The notes below the pieces were generated by a model, which did not search any database, had not been told where the DNA came from, and worked only from the letters and a program-made list of their open reading frames with translations. Below, piece by piece: positions 39,030-47,245 of a stretch of DNA of 64,000 bases (position 1 is the stretch's first letter; the number at the start of each line of letters is the position of its first letter). The stretch lies in assembly GCF_014863545.1 (NCBI RefSeq), contig NZ_CP062260.1, positions 6,873,001-6,937,000 of the forward strand. Reading direction: 5' to 3'. The position numbers and the translations under genes are program-made. Source of the DNA: Paenibacillus sp. JNUCC32 (GTDB lineage Bacteria; Bacillota; Bacilli; Paenibacillales; Paenibacillaceae).

Positions 39030-41390
39030 TTGTCGTTTTATACAAAGAAAACGTGGATGCTGCTGCCGATGGTGGCGCTGCTGATTGTGGCAACGTTATC
39101 TCTGTCGATTCCGGCAGGAAACGTCTACGCCGACGGAGCGAAGATTGGCATTCAATCCGAAATGGGCTACCAAGGCAAAATCAAACATGAGAAATGGAAC
39201 CCGCTCAAACTCACCCTAACGAGCGACCGGGATATATCCGGCGATGTGGTCGTGCAGATTCAGAACTACAACGGCTTCGGGTATCAGACTTCTTATGTTC
39301 AGCAGGTGGACCTGCCGAAGGATACGCCGAAGGAAGTCGTGATCGGCATTCCGGGAGCCGTACTGAATAAAGACAATAACCAAATCCTTTTCTATGAAGG
39401 TTCTTATACGAAGGGGAAGCAGGTACCGTTTGCCACAGGGAAAAATTACGTGCAGGCTTCTCCGTATCAAGGCGCGCTCATGGCCGTCTTGTCCAATGAT
39501 CCGGACACGATGAATTTTATGAACGTCCTGAACGGCAAAGGCAGCAGCGTGAACGTGTTCCCGCTTAAAGACGCTAACGTTCCTACGGATGCGATGCTGC
39601 TGAACGGGCTGGACGTCATCGTAATGAACAATTATGCATCCGATACGCTGTCTGAGCCTCAACAAAAGGCGATTACGGATTGGGTCAATGGCGGCGGCAC
39701 CCTGGTTCTGGCCGGGGGCGCGGGGTATGCCAAAACGGCGGCGCCGTTTGCCGACATATCGCCGGTCGCTGCGAATGGCACCGCGACCGTGAACTCGCTG
39801 GATGAACTGGAGAAGCTTGGCGGGAAACCGCTGAAACTGGATGGGCCATTTACCATTTCTACGGCGAAAGCCGTGGAAGGCGCCCAAATCGGGATTGCCG
39901 CGGACGGACAACCTTTGTTTGCCTCGAAGGCTTACGGCCAGGGTAGCGTTCAATATGCCGCTTACGATCTGGCGATGGAGCCGGTAAGCTCTTGGGCAGG
40001 CCATCCGGACGCGTGGGCATCGGTACTGCGCAATAACCTGCCGATGATGAATTCGCAGAATGGCATGTATTACAATTCGCTCATGGACAATTTGAATTAT
40101 GTTCTGGAGTATTTCCCGTCGCTGAAGATGCCTTCCTTCACGCTGCTGCTGTGGATGCTCATTATTTATGCGGTCGTCGTCGCACCGCTGCTCTACTATA
40201 TATTGAAGAAGGCGGACAAGCGGGAATGGGCGTGGTTCTTGATTCCGATCATTGCCGTCATCGCGAGCGCTTCCGTCTATGCGGTCGGCTCGTCGGACAA
40301 GACGCGCGAGCTCGCGCATACCATCAATCTGATTGAACTAAATGGCCAGGGAGATGCGGTGAAATCGACCGCTTCTGCATTCTTCACGCCTCGAAGCGGG
40401 AACTATGCCTTGGAATTTGGGGAGAATACGTATTTGAAAACGGGGCAGTCCCGGAACTCGTTTGGAGGAACCGCCGAGAACAAAAGTTTTGTCCGGGTAG
40501 GGCAGGAGTCCACGACGCTGGAGCTTCGGGACATGTCCCAATGGTCGTTGGCCAAGGTATGGGTGGACCATCAGGGTACGGAGGAGATGGGACGTCTTGC
40601 CATGGATTTAAAGCTGGATGCCAAAGGGGGATTAAACGGTAAGATCACCAATGACACCATTAACGATTTAACCGAGGTGGTGCTGGTTGTCGGAGGCAGT
40701 GCCTATAAGCTGGGAGATATCAAGAAGGGCGAGGCGGCTGCCATTCCTCAGGATCCGAAACAAATCATCAAATTTACGGGCGGTGACTTGTCCGGGATGC
40801 TGTACCCATACTCGCAGAATGATCCGAAACAGCGGGAGCGCGACATTTTGTCCAACTACGGATACTCGAAGGGAATGGTCAACAAGGATGCTTACATTCT
40901 GGGATGGAGCAAAGACCATTTGACGAATTATACGCTGAAAGGCGCCGAGGTGGACAGTGATCAGCTCAATTTCTGGATACAGCCGGTGGAAATGGATTGG
41001 GGACTGAACGGGGAAATCAACATTCCTTACGGCTTCCTGTCTCCGGAGATATCGCAGGTGAATTCGCCGATGTTCGGGGTTTATCCGCACGGAGTTGAAA
41101 TGGGACAAGGCAATCTGATCGCTGAATTCCCGCTCATATCCGAAGGCCAAGTGAAGTATTCCGAATTGTCCATCAAAGGCACCAAATTCAACAACAACGT
41201 CACGATGGAGATCTGGAACTCGAAGAAGAGCGAATGGGAGCCTGTTACAGACGCGAACAATGTGCATACCATTAACCAGAATCCGGAGCAGTATATCGTG
41301 GGGAATCGCATCCGATTCATGATCACCGCCAAGGATCAGACCAACTTTATGATGCCGGAGCTGTCTGTGAAAGGGGAGGCCACTCAATGA
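39030..41390 (+). CDS. Large membrane protein with GATase-like extracellular domain
   Basis: 786 residues. A signal-like helix (LLPMVALLIVATLSLSIPA, about 12-30), a large extracytoplasmic beta-rich part with a class-I-glutamine-amidotransferase-like fold (ALMAVLSNDPDTMNF, DVIVMNNYASDTLSEPQQKA, WVNGGGTLVLAGGAGY, about 150-320, without a nucleophile Cys), two or three central helices (FTLLLWMLIIYAVVVAPLLYY and WFLIPIIAVIASASVYAVG, about 370-425), and a C-terminal extracytoplasmic part. TTG start at 39030 with GGAGAGGGG upstream. Its stop overlaps the ABC ATPase start by 4 bp. It is likely a large partner of the ABC-2 exporter; the substrate is unknown. Confidence 0.75.
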   Translation: MSFYTKKTWMLLPMVALLIVATLSLSIPAGNVYADGAKIGIQSEMGYQGKIKHEKWNPLKLTLTSDRDISGDVVVQIQNYNGFGYQTSYVQQVDLPKDTPKEVVIGIPGAVLNKDNNQILFYEGSYTKGKQVPFATGKNYVQASPYQGALMAVLSNDPDTMNFMNVLNGKGSSVNVFPLKDANVPTDAMLLNGLDVIVMNNYASDTLSEPQQKAITDWVNGGGTLVLAGGAGYAKTAAPFADISPVAANGTATVNSLDELEKLGGKPLKLDGPFTISTAKAVEGAQIGIAADGQPLFASKAYGQGSVQYAAYDLAMEPVSSWAGHPDAWASVLRNNLPMMNSQNGMYYNSLMDNLNYVLEYFPSLKMPSFTLLLWMLIIYAVVVAPLLYYILKKADKREWAWFLIPIIAVIASASVYAVGSSDKTRELAHTINLIELNGQGDAVKSTASAFFTPRSGNYALEFGENTYLKTGQSRNSFGGTAENKSFVRVGQESTTLELRDMSQWSLAKVWVDHQGTEEMGRLAMDLKLDAKGGLNGKITNDTINDLTEVVLVVGGSAYKLGDIKKGEAAAIPQDPKQIIKFTGGDLSGMLYPYSQNDPKQRERDILSNYGYSKGMVNKDAYILGWSKDHLTNYTLKGAEVDSDQLNFWIQPVEMDWGLNGEINIPYGFLSPEISQVNSPMFGVYPHGVEMGQGNLIAEFPLISEGQVKYSELSIKGTKFNNNVTMEIWNSKKSEWEPVTDANNVHTINQNPEQYIVGNRIRFMITAKDQTNFMMPELSVKGEATQ

Positions 41391-42316
41391 TCGAGATTAC
41401 AAATCTGAGCAAAAGATACGGAGCGTTCCATGCGCTGAAAGATATCAGTCTTCATATCGAAAAAGGGACGGTATTCGGATTTGTCGGTCCGAACGGAGCA
41501 GGCAAATCCACGACGATGTCCATATTGGCTACCCTGATGCTTCCTACCTCGGGCGTTGCCAAAGTCGGCGGCTATGACGTGACCCAGCATCCCAAGGAGG
41601 TCCGCAAGCGGATCGGTTATATGCCCGATTTCTTCGGCGTGTACGATCAGCTGAAGTCTACAGAATATCTGCATTTCTACGGGGCAAGTTACGGCATCCC
41701 GCGCGCCGAGCGGGAGCAGCTTATTCCGCAGCTGCTGGAGCTTGTCAACCTGAGCGACAAGGCGGATACGTACGTTGACAGTCTCTCGCGGGGGATGAAG
41801 CAGCGTTTATGCCTGGCCCGGTGCCTGGTGCATGATCCGGAGGTATTGATCCTGGATGAGCCGGCGTCGGGGCTGGATCCGCGGGCGCGGATCGAGATGC
41901 GCGAAATATTGAAGGAACTGAAGCTCATGGGCAAGACCATCATCATTTCATCGCATATTTTGCCTGAGCTGGCCGAGATGGTGGATGAGATTGGGGTAAT
42001 CGAGCACGGCGAGATGGTTGCCCAAGGCAAGGTGGCCGATATTCAGAGCCGTCTTCGCGTGAAAAAAGTCATTCATATCCGCACGCTGGAGCGTGAAGAG
42101 GAGCTGGCCGAGAAACTGCGGGACGAACCGTTCGTCACGTCGGTATTAACGGATAACACCGGCGTCCATGTTCATTACGGCGGGGATGACGCGCAGCAAA
42201 GCGCCCTGCTTCGGCAGGTGGTTTCCTGGGAAATTCCGATTGTCTCGTTTCAGGAAGCGCAGAGCAATCTGGAGGATGTATTCCTCGAAATTACCAAAGG
42301 AGGGCCCCGCGAATGA
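41387..42316 (+). CDS. ABC exporter ATP-binding protein
   Basis: 309-residue ATPase of the ABC-2 exporter (CcmA/DrrA) class. Walker A GPNGAGKSTTM at about 36-46, Q-loop region YMPDFFGVYDQL, signature LSRGMKQRLCLARCL, Walker B VLILDEPASGLDP, and His-switch IIISSHILPEL; the last ~80 residues form a regulatory domain (VKKVIHIRTLEREEEL ... EDVFLEITKGG). It overlaps the upstream gene (ATGA) and the permease gene (ATGA), so the three form one coupled unit. Confidence 0.93.
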   Translation: MIEITNLSKRYGAFHALKDISLHIEKGTVFGFVGPNGAGKSTTMSILATLMLPTSGVAKVGGYDVTQHPKEVRKRIGYMPDFFGVYDQLKSTEYLHFYGASYGIPRAEREQLIPQLLELVNLSDKADTYVDSLSRGMKQRLCLARCLVHDPEVLILDEPASGLDPRARIEMREILKELKLMGKTIIISSHILPELAEMVDEIGVIEHGEMVAQGKVADIQSRLRVKKVIHIRTLEREEELAEKLRDEPFVTSVLTDNTGVHVHYGGDDAQQSALLRQVVSWEIPIVSFQEAQSNLEDVFLEITKGGPRE

Positions 42317-43260
42317 ATTGGAGCAGAAAGCTGATCAATCCGGTCATCGACAAGGAATTCCGGCTGCGGATGCGTTCTACGCGTTCCATGCTGTCGGTGT
42401 TGTTTTATGTATTGGCGCTAGGCGCCATAGCCATGGGCTTCATTTATCTCTTCTTATATTTGGGACAGCAGGGGCCTCAGCGATTCGATCCGCAGATGAG
42501 CCAGATGATGTTCTATGTCCTGAGTTTTGCCCAGCTTGTCCTTATCGCGTTCATGGCCCCTGCGCTTACGGCGGGCGTCATCAGCAGCGAGCGGGAGAAG
42601 CAAACGCTGAGCATGCTGCTGACGACGCAGCAGAGCTCGGCTACGATCGTGCTGAGCAAGCTGGTATCGGCACTCAGCTTCATGACGCTGATCGTGCTGG
42701 CTACGCTGCCGATCTACAGCATTGTGTTCCTGTACGGCGGGATTTCGCCGAAGCAGCTCGTTTCCGTGTTTGCCTTTTATTTATTCGTGATGCTGCTGCT
42801 CGGTTCGCTCGGCGTGATGTTCTCCACGTTATTCAAAAGAACCATCGTTGCAATAATCGTCACTTACGGGGCCGGACTGATCATATTCCTTGTTACCGGC
42901 CTGCTGTACCTGTTCTTCATGGGAATCGAACAGCGGAATATGTATCAAAGCGGGCAGCCGATCGTACCGGGCAGCTATTCTTGGGTCGGTTATGTGCTGG
43001 GCCTGAACCCGGCCGGGGCGATGATGAGTTTGTTCAACCCGTCTTTTTCGGAGGACGCGTTCTTGCTGCGCGGAGGAAGCCTGAACAGCAAAGCCCCGAT
43101 CGAATTGTGGCTGGAATTTTTCATCGTCTATTCGGTGGTGATCGTTCTTGCCCTGTGGGTTGCCGTACGGAATATCCGTCCTGTCGCAAGGCGCAAACGC
43201 AAGGATAAGAACGAAACCCAGCTGCCGAAGGAGCCGGAAACGGCGGGGGACGAAGCGTAA
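42313..43260 (+). CDS. ABC-2 type exporter permease
   Basis: 315-residue polytopic protein. Cytoplasmic N-terminus VIDKEFRLRMRSTRSML, then about six or seven helices (SVLFYVLALGAIAMGFIYLF, LSFAQLVLIAFMAPALTAGV, FMTLIVLATLPIYSIVFL, VFAFYLFVMLLLGSLGVMF, IIVTYGAGLIIFLVTGLLYL) and the last near WLEFFIVYSVVIVLALWVAV, ending in a basic tail. The motif ISSEREKQTLSMLLTT is typical of ABC-2 permeases. It partners with the ATPase immediately upstream. Confidence 0.92.
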   Translation: MNWSRKLINPVIDKEFRLRMRSTRSMLSVLFYVLALGAIAMGFIYLFLYLGQQGPQRFDPQMSQMMFYVLSFAQLVLIAFMAPALTAGVISSEREKQTLSMLLTTQQSSATIVLSKLVSALSFMTLIVLATLPIYSIVFLYGGISPKQLVSVFAFYLFVMLLLGSLGVMFSTLFKRTIVAIIVTYGAGLIIFLVTGLLYLFFMGIEQRNMYQSGQPIVPGSYSWVGYVLGLNPAGAMMSLFNPSFSEDAFLLRGGSLNSKAPIELWLEFFIVYSVVIVLALWVAVRNIRPVARRKRKDKNETQLPKEPETAGDEA

Positions 43261-43294
43261 CATCATGCAAGGAGTACGGTAAGGAGGGAGAGCA

Positions 43295-44980
43295 ATGGAC
43301 AACATCATGCGTTTTATCGAAGCCGCAAGACGGCGGCTGCAGCGGTTCCGCGTCATCACGTATGCATTATACGGGCATATGGCAGGATTGGCCGTGCTGC
43401 TGCTGCTCCTGGTCCTTGGGAGATTCGTGCCTATAGCCTGGCTTCCAGTCGCATCCGCGGCCGTTCCCGTGGGGGCGGGCTTCATAGGCTTGTTATGGGG
43501 ATGGCTGCATCGGGTGCCGATCGAAGAAGCGGCTTCAGCGATGGACCATGTTCCGGACGGAGCGGAACGAAGCGATATGATGGTGACGGCGCTGTCGTTC
43601 AAGGAGGAAGAATCGTTGGCCGCCAAATGGCAGCGCGAGCAGGCGGAGCGTTACGGTGCGCGTTTTGCGGAACGGTTACCGGAGCGCCTGCCTTCCCCTA
43701 ACCGAAAAAAACAGCTTCTAATCTGCGGTGCCTCGCTTGCTGCCGTACTCATCCTGGTGTTCGTTCCGAACCCGATGGATAAGAAGGTGGAGGCTGCCAA
43801 AGAGGCGCAGAGCTGGATGAAGGAGCAGGCAGCCAAAACCGAACAGCTGGCGGAGGAGCTCCAGAAGGAAACGCTGGATCCTGCCGATCGAAAAAAGCTC
43901 CAGGAAAAGCTGGATGCCCTGAAAAAAGCGCTGGAGCAGGAGAAGCATCCTGAGCAAGCGCTGGAGAAGCTGGAAGAAGCCATGAAAGAGCTGGAGAAAC
44001 TGGCGAAACAGCAGGAGGAAAAAGCGAAGGCGCTGTCGGAGCTGGCTAAGCAAATGCAGCAGGAGAAGGCGCTGTCCCAGGTGGGGAAAAAGCTTGCCGA
44101 GGGCATGGCCGATGAGCTGAAGCAGGAAATGAAGAAACTCACCGAGCAGGTGAAGAAGATGTCCCAGGAAGAGAAGAACGAGCTGTCCGATGCTTTGAAA
44201 AAGCTGGCTGAGGAAGCTGCCAAGCAGATGGAAGACGGGAAGCTGGAGCAGGAGCTCAAAAAAGCGGCCGATGCGCTGAAGGAGGGCAAGCTGCCGAAGG
44301 AGCTGGAAGAAGCGCTCCAGCAGCTGGCCGAGGAGCTGGCGAAAGCAGCGCAAGCCAAAGCCGCGTCGGACAGCCAGTCGCAGTCCGCGTCCTCGCTGGC
44401 GTCCTCCCTTGCTTCGCAAGGATTGAGCTTGGCCGATCAGATGGCGGCTGCAGGGATGTCGGTATCCGATGCCTGGAGTAACGGCGGCAGTGCCGAGGCC
44501 TTGGCTCAGGCCGGCTCCGGTGCAGGCTCGGGCGAACAAGGAGAGGGCTCGGAGGGAGCCCCAGGTGAAGGCGGCTCCGGTACAGGCCAAGGTCAAGGCT
44601 CCGGCACAGGCAGCGGTTCCGGATCGGGAAGCGGCTCGGGCTCAGGAGCAGGTTCCGGCTCGGGCGGCAGCGGCGGATCGGGAAGCGGCACAGGCAGCGG
44701 AGCCGGTCTTGGATCAGGCGGCCGTGAGCTCGTGACCATCCCTAGGGACTATAAGGGCAGCGGCAATGTGCAGAACGATTCCGGCGAGATCAAGGGCAGC
44801 GGCGGAGATATACAGAAGGGCGGCGTATCGCCGACGGTTCCGGGCATGTCCAGGCCTTATGAGGAAGTGTACCGCGATTATGAGACCGAAGCGCGCAAAA
44901 CGTTAGACCGGAATCAGCTGCCGGACCAGATGCAAGGGTTGGTTGAGGAATATTTCATACAGATCAATCCGAACCCGTAA
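43295..44980 (+). CDS. Membrane-anchored coiled-coil protein with Gly/Ser/Ala-rich segment (DUF4175-like)
   Basis: 561 residues. Two N-terminal helices (GLAVLLLLLVLGRFVPIAWL and ASAAVPVGAGFIGLLWGWL) and a third near 145-160 (LLICGASLAAVLILVFVP) are followed by a long charged coiled coil (about 170-370, EELQKETLDPADRKKLQEKL repeats), then a Gly/Ser-rich low-complexity region (about 410-480) and a C-terminal YEEVYRDYETEARKTL. The build (helices, coiled coil, Gly-rich linker) matches DUF4175-type proteins found next to MoxR/DUF58/VWA genes. The coiled coil probably scaffolds the complex at the membrane. RBS AAGGAGGGAG. Confidence 0.72.
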   Translation: MDNIMRFIEAARRRLQRFRVITYALYGHMAGLAVLLLLLVLGRFVPIAWLPVASAAVPVGAGFIGLLWGWLHRVPIEEAASAMDHVPDGAERSDMMVTALSFKEEESLAAKWQREQAERYGARFAERLPERLPSPNRKKQLLICGASLAAVLILVFVPNPMDKKVEAAKEAQSWMKEQAAKTEQLAEELQKETLDPADRKKLQEKLDALKKALEQEKHPEQALEKLEEAMKELEKLAKQQEEKAKALSELAKQMQQEKALSQVGKKLAEGMADELKQEMKKLTEQVKKMSQEEKNELSDALKKLAEEAAKQMEDGKLEQELKKAADALKEGKLPKELEEALQQLAEELAKAAQAKAASDSQSQSASSLASSLASQGLSLADQMAAAGMSVSDAWSNGGSAEALAQAGSGAGSGEQGEGSEGAPGEGGSGTGQGQGSGTGSGSGSGSGSGSGAGSGSGGSGGSGSGTGSGAGLGSGGRELVTIPRDYKGSGNVQNDSGEIKGSGGDIQKGGVSPTVPGMSRPYEEVYRDYETEARKTLDRNQLPDQMQGLVEEYFIQINPNP

Positions 44981-45051
44981 GGGATCGAAGAGCCGAGCGC
45001 CGAAGCTAGAATGAGAACTTGAACTTTACCAAGAAGATGGAGGTTTCGTCC

Positions 45052-46041
45052 ATGTCGGATATTGCAGTGAGACCACAGGAATGGATGGAGAAAATATCAG
45101 GCCTGCGCGAACATATCGGCAAGGTGATTGTCGGACAGCAGGATGTTGTGGAGCAGATGCTTTGGTGTATCTTTGCGGGGGGCCATGCCCTCCTGGAAGG
45201 GATTCCGGGTCTCGGCAAAACGATGCTCGTCCGCACCGTGTCGGAGGCGTTGGACCTGTCCTTTTCTCGCATACAGTTTACGCCGGATTTGATGCCGAGC
45301 GATATAACGGGCACCAATATCCTGTCGTTCGGGCAGCATGGGGACACCGGGATGACCTTTCAAAAGGGTCCGCTGTTCAGCAGCATCGTGCTGGCCGATG
45401 AGATTAACCGCGCCACGCCCAAAACCCAGAGCGCCTTGCTCGAGGCGATGCAGGAGAAGACCGTCACCGTGGGGGGCGTAACCCATCAGCTGCCAAAACC
45501 TTTTTTCGTTCTGGCCACGCAAAATCCCTTGGAGAACGAGGGGACGTATCCATTGCCGGAGGCCCAGCTTGACCGCTTTCTGCTGAAGATCGAAGTATCG
45601 TATCCCAGCGCGGACGAATTGAAGGAAATCGTAAAGCGGACGACGTCCTCACACGAATTCCAGGTGGAACGGCAAATGACCGGGGACGAGCTGCTGGAAA
45701 TCCAGCGCGGGGCGAAGGAAGTGTTGGTTGCCGAAGAGATTCTGGATTATGCGGTTCGTCTGCTGATGATGACGCATCCGGAGGAGGCGGCCGCACCGGA
45801 GGCTGTACGTAAATACGTCCAGTTCGGTTCCGGACCGCGCGGCATTCAGTCCATCATTTCGGTAAGCAAAGTCCGGGCCTTGTGCAGCGGGCGGATGCAT
45901 GTATCCACGGGCGATATTCGCGCCGTGGCTTTATCAGCGCTGCGACACCGCTTGTTCCTGAATTTCGAGGGGCAGGCGCTCGGCATTACCACGGACCATG
46001 TCATTCGGGAGGTTCTGCAAGCGCTGGAGGCATCCGCGTGA
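45052..46041 (+). CDS. MoxR-family AAA+ ATPase
   Basis: 329-residue AAA+ chaperone-like ATPase. Walker A LEGIPGLGKTMLVRT (about 48-62), Walker B-type SSIVLADEINRATPKTQSAL, sensor 1 FVLATQNPLENEGTYPLPEAQ, arginine-finger/sensor region LDRFLLKIEVSYPS. The family works with VWA-domain proteins to activate or assemble partner complexes. ATG 45052 is chosen because GGAGG lies 8 nt upstream. Its stop overlaps the DUF58 gene start (GTGA), so the two are coupled, as is usual for MoxR-DUF58 pairs. Confidence 0.94.
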   Translation: MSDIAVRPQEWMEKISGLREHIGKVIVGQQDVVEQMLWCIFAGGHALLEGIPGLGKTMLVRTVSEALDLSFSRIQFTPDLMPSDITGTNILSFGQHGDTGMTFQKGPLFSSIVLADEINRATPKTQSALLEAMQEKTVTVGGVTHQLPKPFFVLATQNPLENEGTYPLPEAQLDRFLLKIEVSYPSADELKEIVKRTTSSHEFQVERQMTGDELLEIQRGAKEVLVAEEILDYAVRLLMMTHPEEAAAPEAVRKYVQFGSGPRGIQSIISVSKVRALCSGRMHVSTGDIRAVALSALRHRLFLNFEGQALGITTDHVIREVLQALEASA

Positions 46042-46985
46042 GCGGGGGCGCGCACCTGCTTCCTCCGGAATGGCTTCCCCGTCTGGAGCGCTTGAGCCTG
46101 GATGCCAAACGCCGGGTCGCCGGAACGCTGCAGGGAAAGAGGCGATCCCGCCGGCTCGGCTCGTCCCTCGAATTCGCCGATTACCGCGTGTATTCGCCCG
46201 GGGATGATGTCCGCAGGTTTGACTGGGGCGTCTATTCCCGTACGGGAAAAGCTTTCGTTCGTCAATTCATGGACGAGCAGGAGCTGACCGTGAGCCTATT
46301 CGTGGATTGCTCCGCATCGATGGGGGCCGTCATGTCATCGCCTACGGAACCAAGCACCGCCGACCCGGAGGGAACGAAGGGCAGCCCTAAATGGCTGCTA
46401 GCGCGTCAACTCGCCGCAAGCATCGGCTACATGGCGTTGTCGTCTTACGACAGGCTGCAGGTTGCCTGTTACAGCCGTTCGATTAACGCCCGTCTTCCGA
46501 TCATGAGAGGAAAGGGCTCGGCTCATCGCCTGTTTTCGTTCCTGCAAGGGGCAGAAACGGGAGGCGAGGGCAGCTTGGGCGCAGCGCTTGCGGTTCCTGG
46601 CGCACTACCCCGGCAGCCGGGAATGACCTGGGTGTTCTCCGATTTTTGGCTGGAGGGCGGCGAGGAGGAATTGTTCAGGTCGCTTTCCCTGTTGTCCGGT
46701 ACCGGACAGGAAGTGGTGCTGGTGCATGTGTTGTCGCGGGAGGAGCTGGAGCCTAAATTATCCGGCGATCTGCGGCTGGTGGACAGCGAAACGATGAGCG
46801 GCAAGGAAGTGGCGCTGACGGGCAAAGTGCTGGATGCTTACAAAGAGGAGCTGGAGCGATACCGGACGATGCTGTCCCGCGTTTGCGCGGAACGGGGCAT
46901 GTCTTACGTGCTCATTCCGGCGGATATGCCGCTTACGGACGCGATGTTCGGGGTGCTTGCGGGAGCTGGTCTGGTTACTGGATAG
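46038..46985 (+). CDS. DUF58-domain protein (VWA-like)
   Basis: 315 residues. Typical DUF58 motif LEFADYRVYSPGDDVRRFDWGVYSRTG (split across residues about 35-62), then a von Willebrand A-like fold with MIDAS-type SLFVDCSASMGAV, and TWVFSDFWLEGGEEE near 200. GTG start at 46038 overlaps the moxR stop and has GGAGG 7 nt upstream. Proteins of this family act with MoxR ATPases; no catalytic activity is known. The 260-bp gap before the next gene contains no convincing gene. Confidence 0.92.
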   Translation: MSGGAHLLPPEWLPRLERLSLDAKRRVAGTLQGKRRSRRLGSSLEFADYRVYSPGDDVRRFDWGVYSRTGKAFVRQFMDEQELTVSLFVDCSASMGAVMSSPTEPSTADPEGTKGSPKWLLARQLAASIGYMALSSYDRLQVACYSRSINARLPIMRGKGSAHRLFSFLQGAETGGEGSLGAALAVPGALPRQPGMTWVFSDFWLEGGEEELFRSLSLLSGTGQEVVLVHVLSREELEPKLSGDLRLVDSETMSGKEVALTGKVLDAYKEELERYRTMLSRVCAERGMSYVLIPADMPLTDAMFGVLAGAGLVTG

Positions 46986-47245
46986 AGCGGGACCTCCTAT
47001 AGAGGTGCTGTCCATGCATCTGCAGCATTCCTCATGCTTTCGGAGGTTTGGCGACAGGAAACAGAGATGATACACAAGCGATTGCTTAACAGGCTTCACC
47101 AGGACCTGTCTGCGATCTCAAGAAACGAACAAGTTGAAATCTTGTTCGAAAAATAGGAAGAGATGGATAGGCCTTCATCCGATGCTCGGGGAAAGTACAG
47201 GCATGTCTCGTTAGTCAGGGTCCATGGGAGTAAGGAGGGGACACG
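46986..47245. other. 260-bp gap before the VWA genes
   Basis: There is a 29-codon frame starting ATG at about 47067 (MIHKRLLNRLHQDLS), with a weak AGGAAACAGAG upstream, but nothing supports it as a gene. The inverted repeat CGAACAAG/CTTGTTCG (about 47126-47152) could be a weak terminator or operator. The segment ends with the RBS AAGGAGGGG before TTG 47246. Confidence 0.4.

Noticed and set aside
47067..47156. 29-codon frame MIHKRLLNRLHQDLS before the VWA genes
   Set aside because: It has a weak RBS, no recognised family and no terminator. A Spo0E-like protein was considered, but the expected motif is absent.
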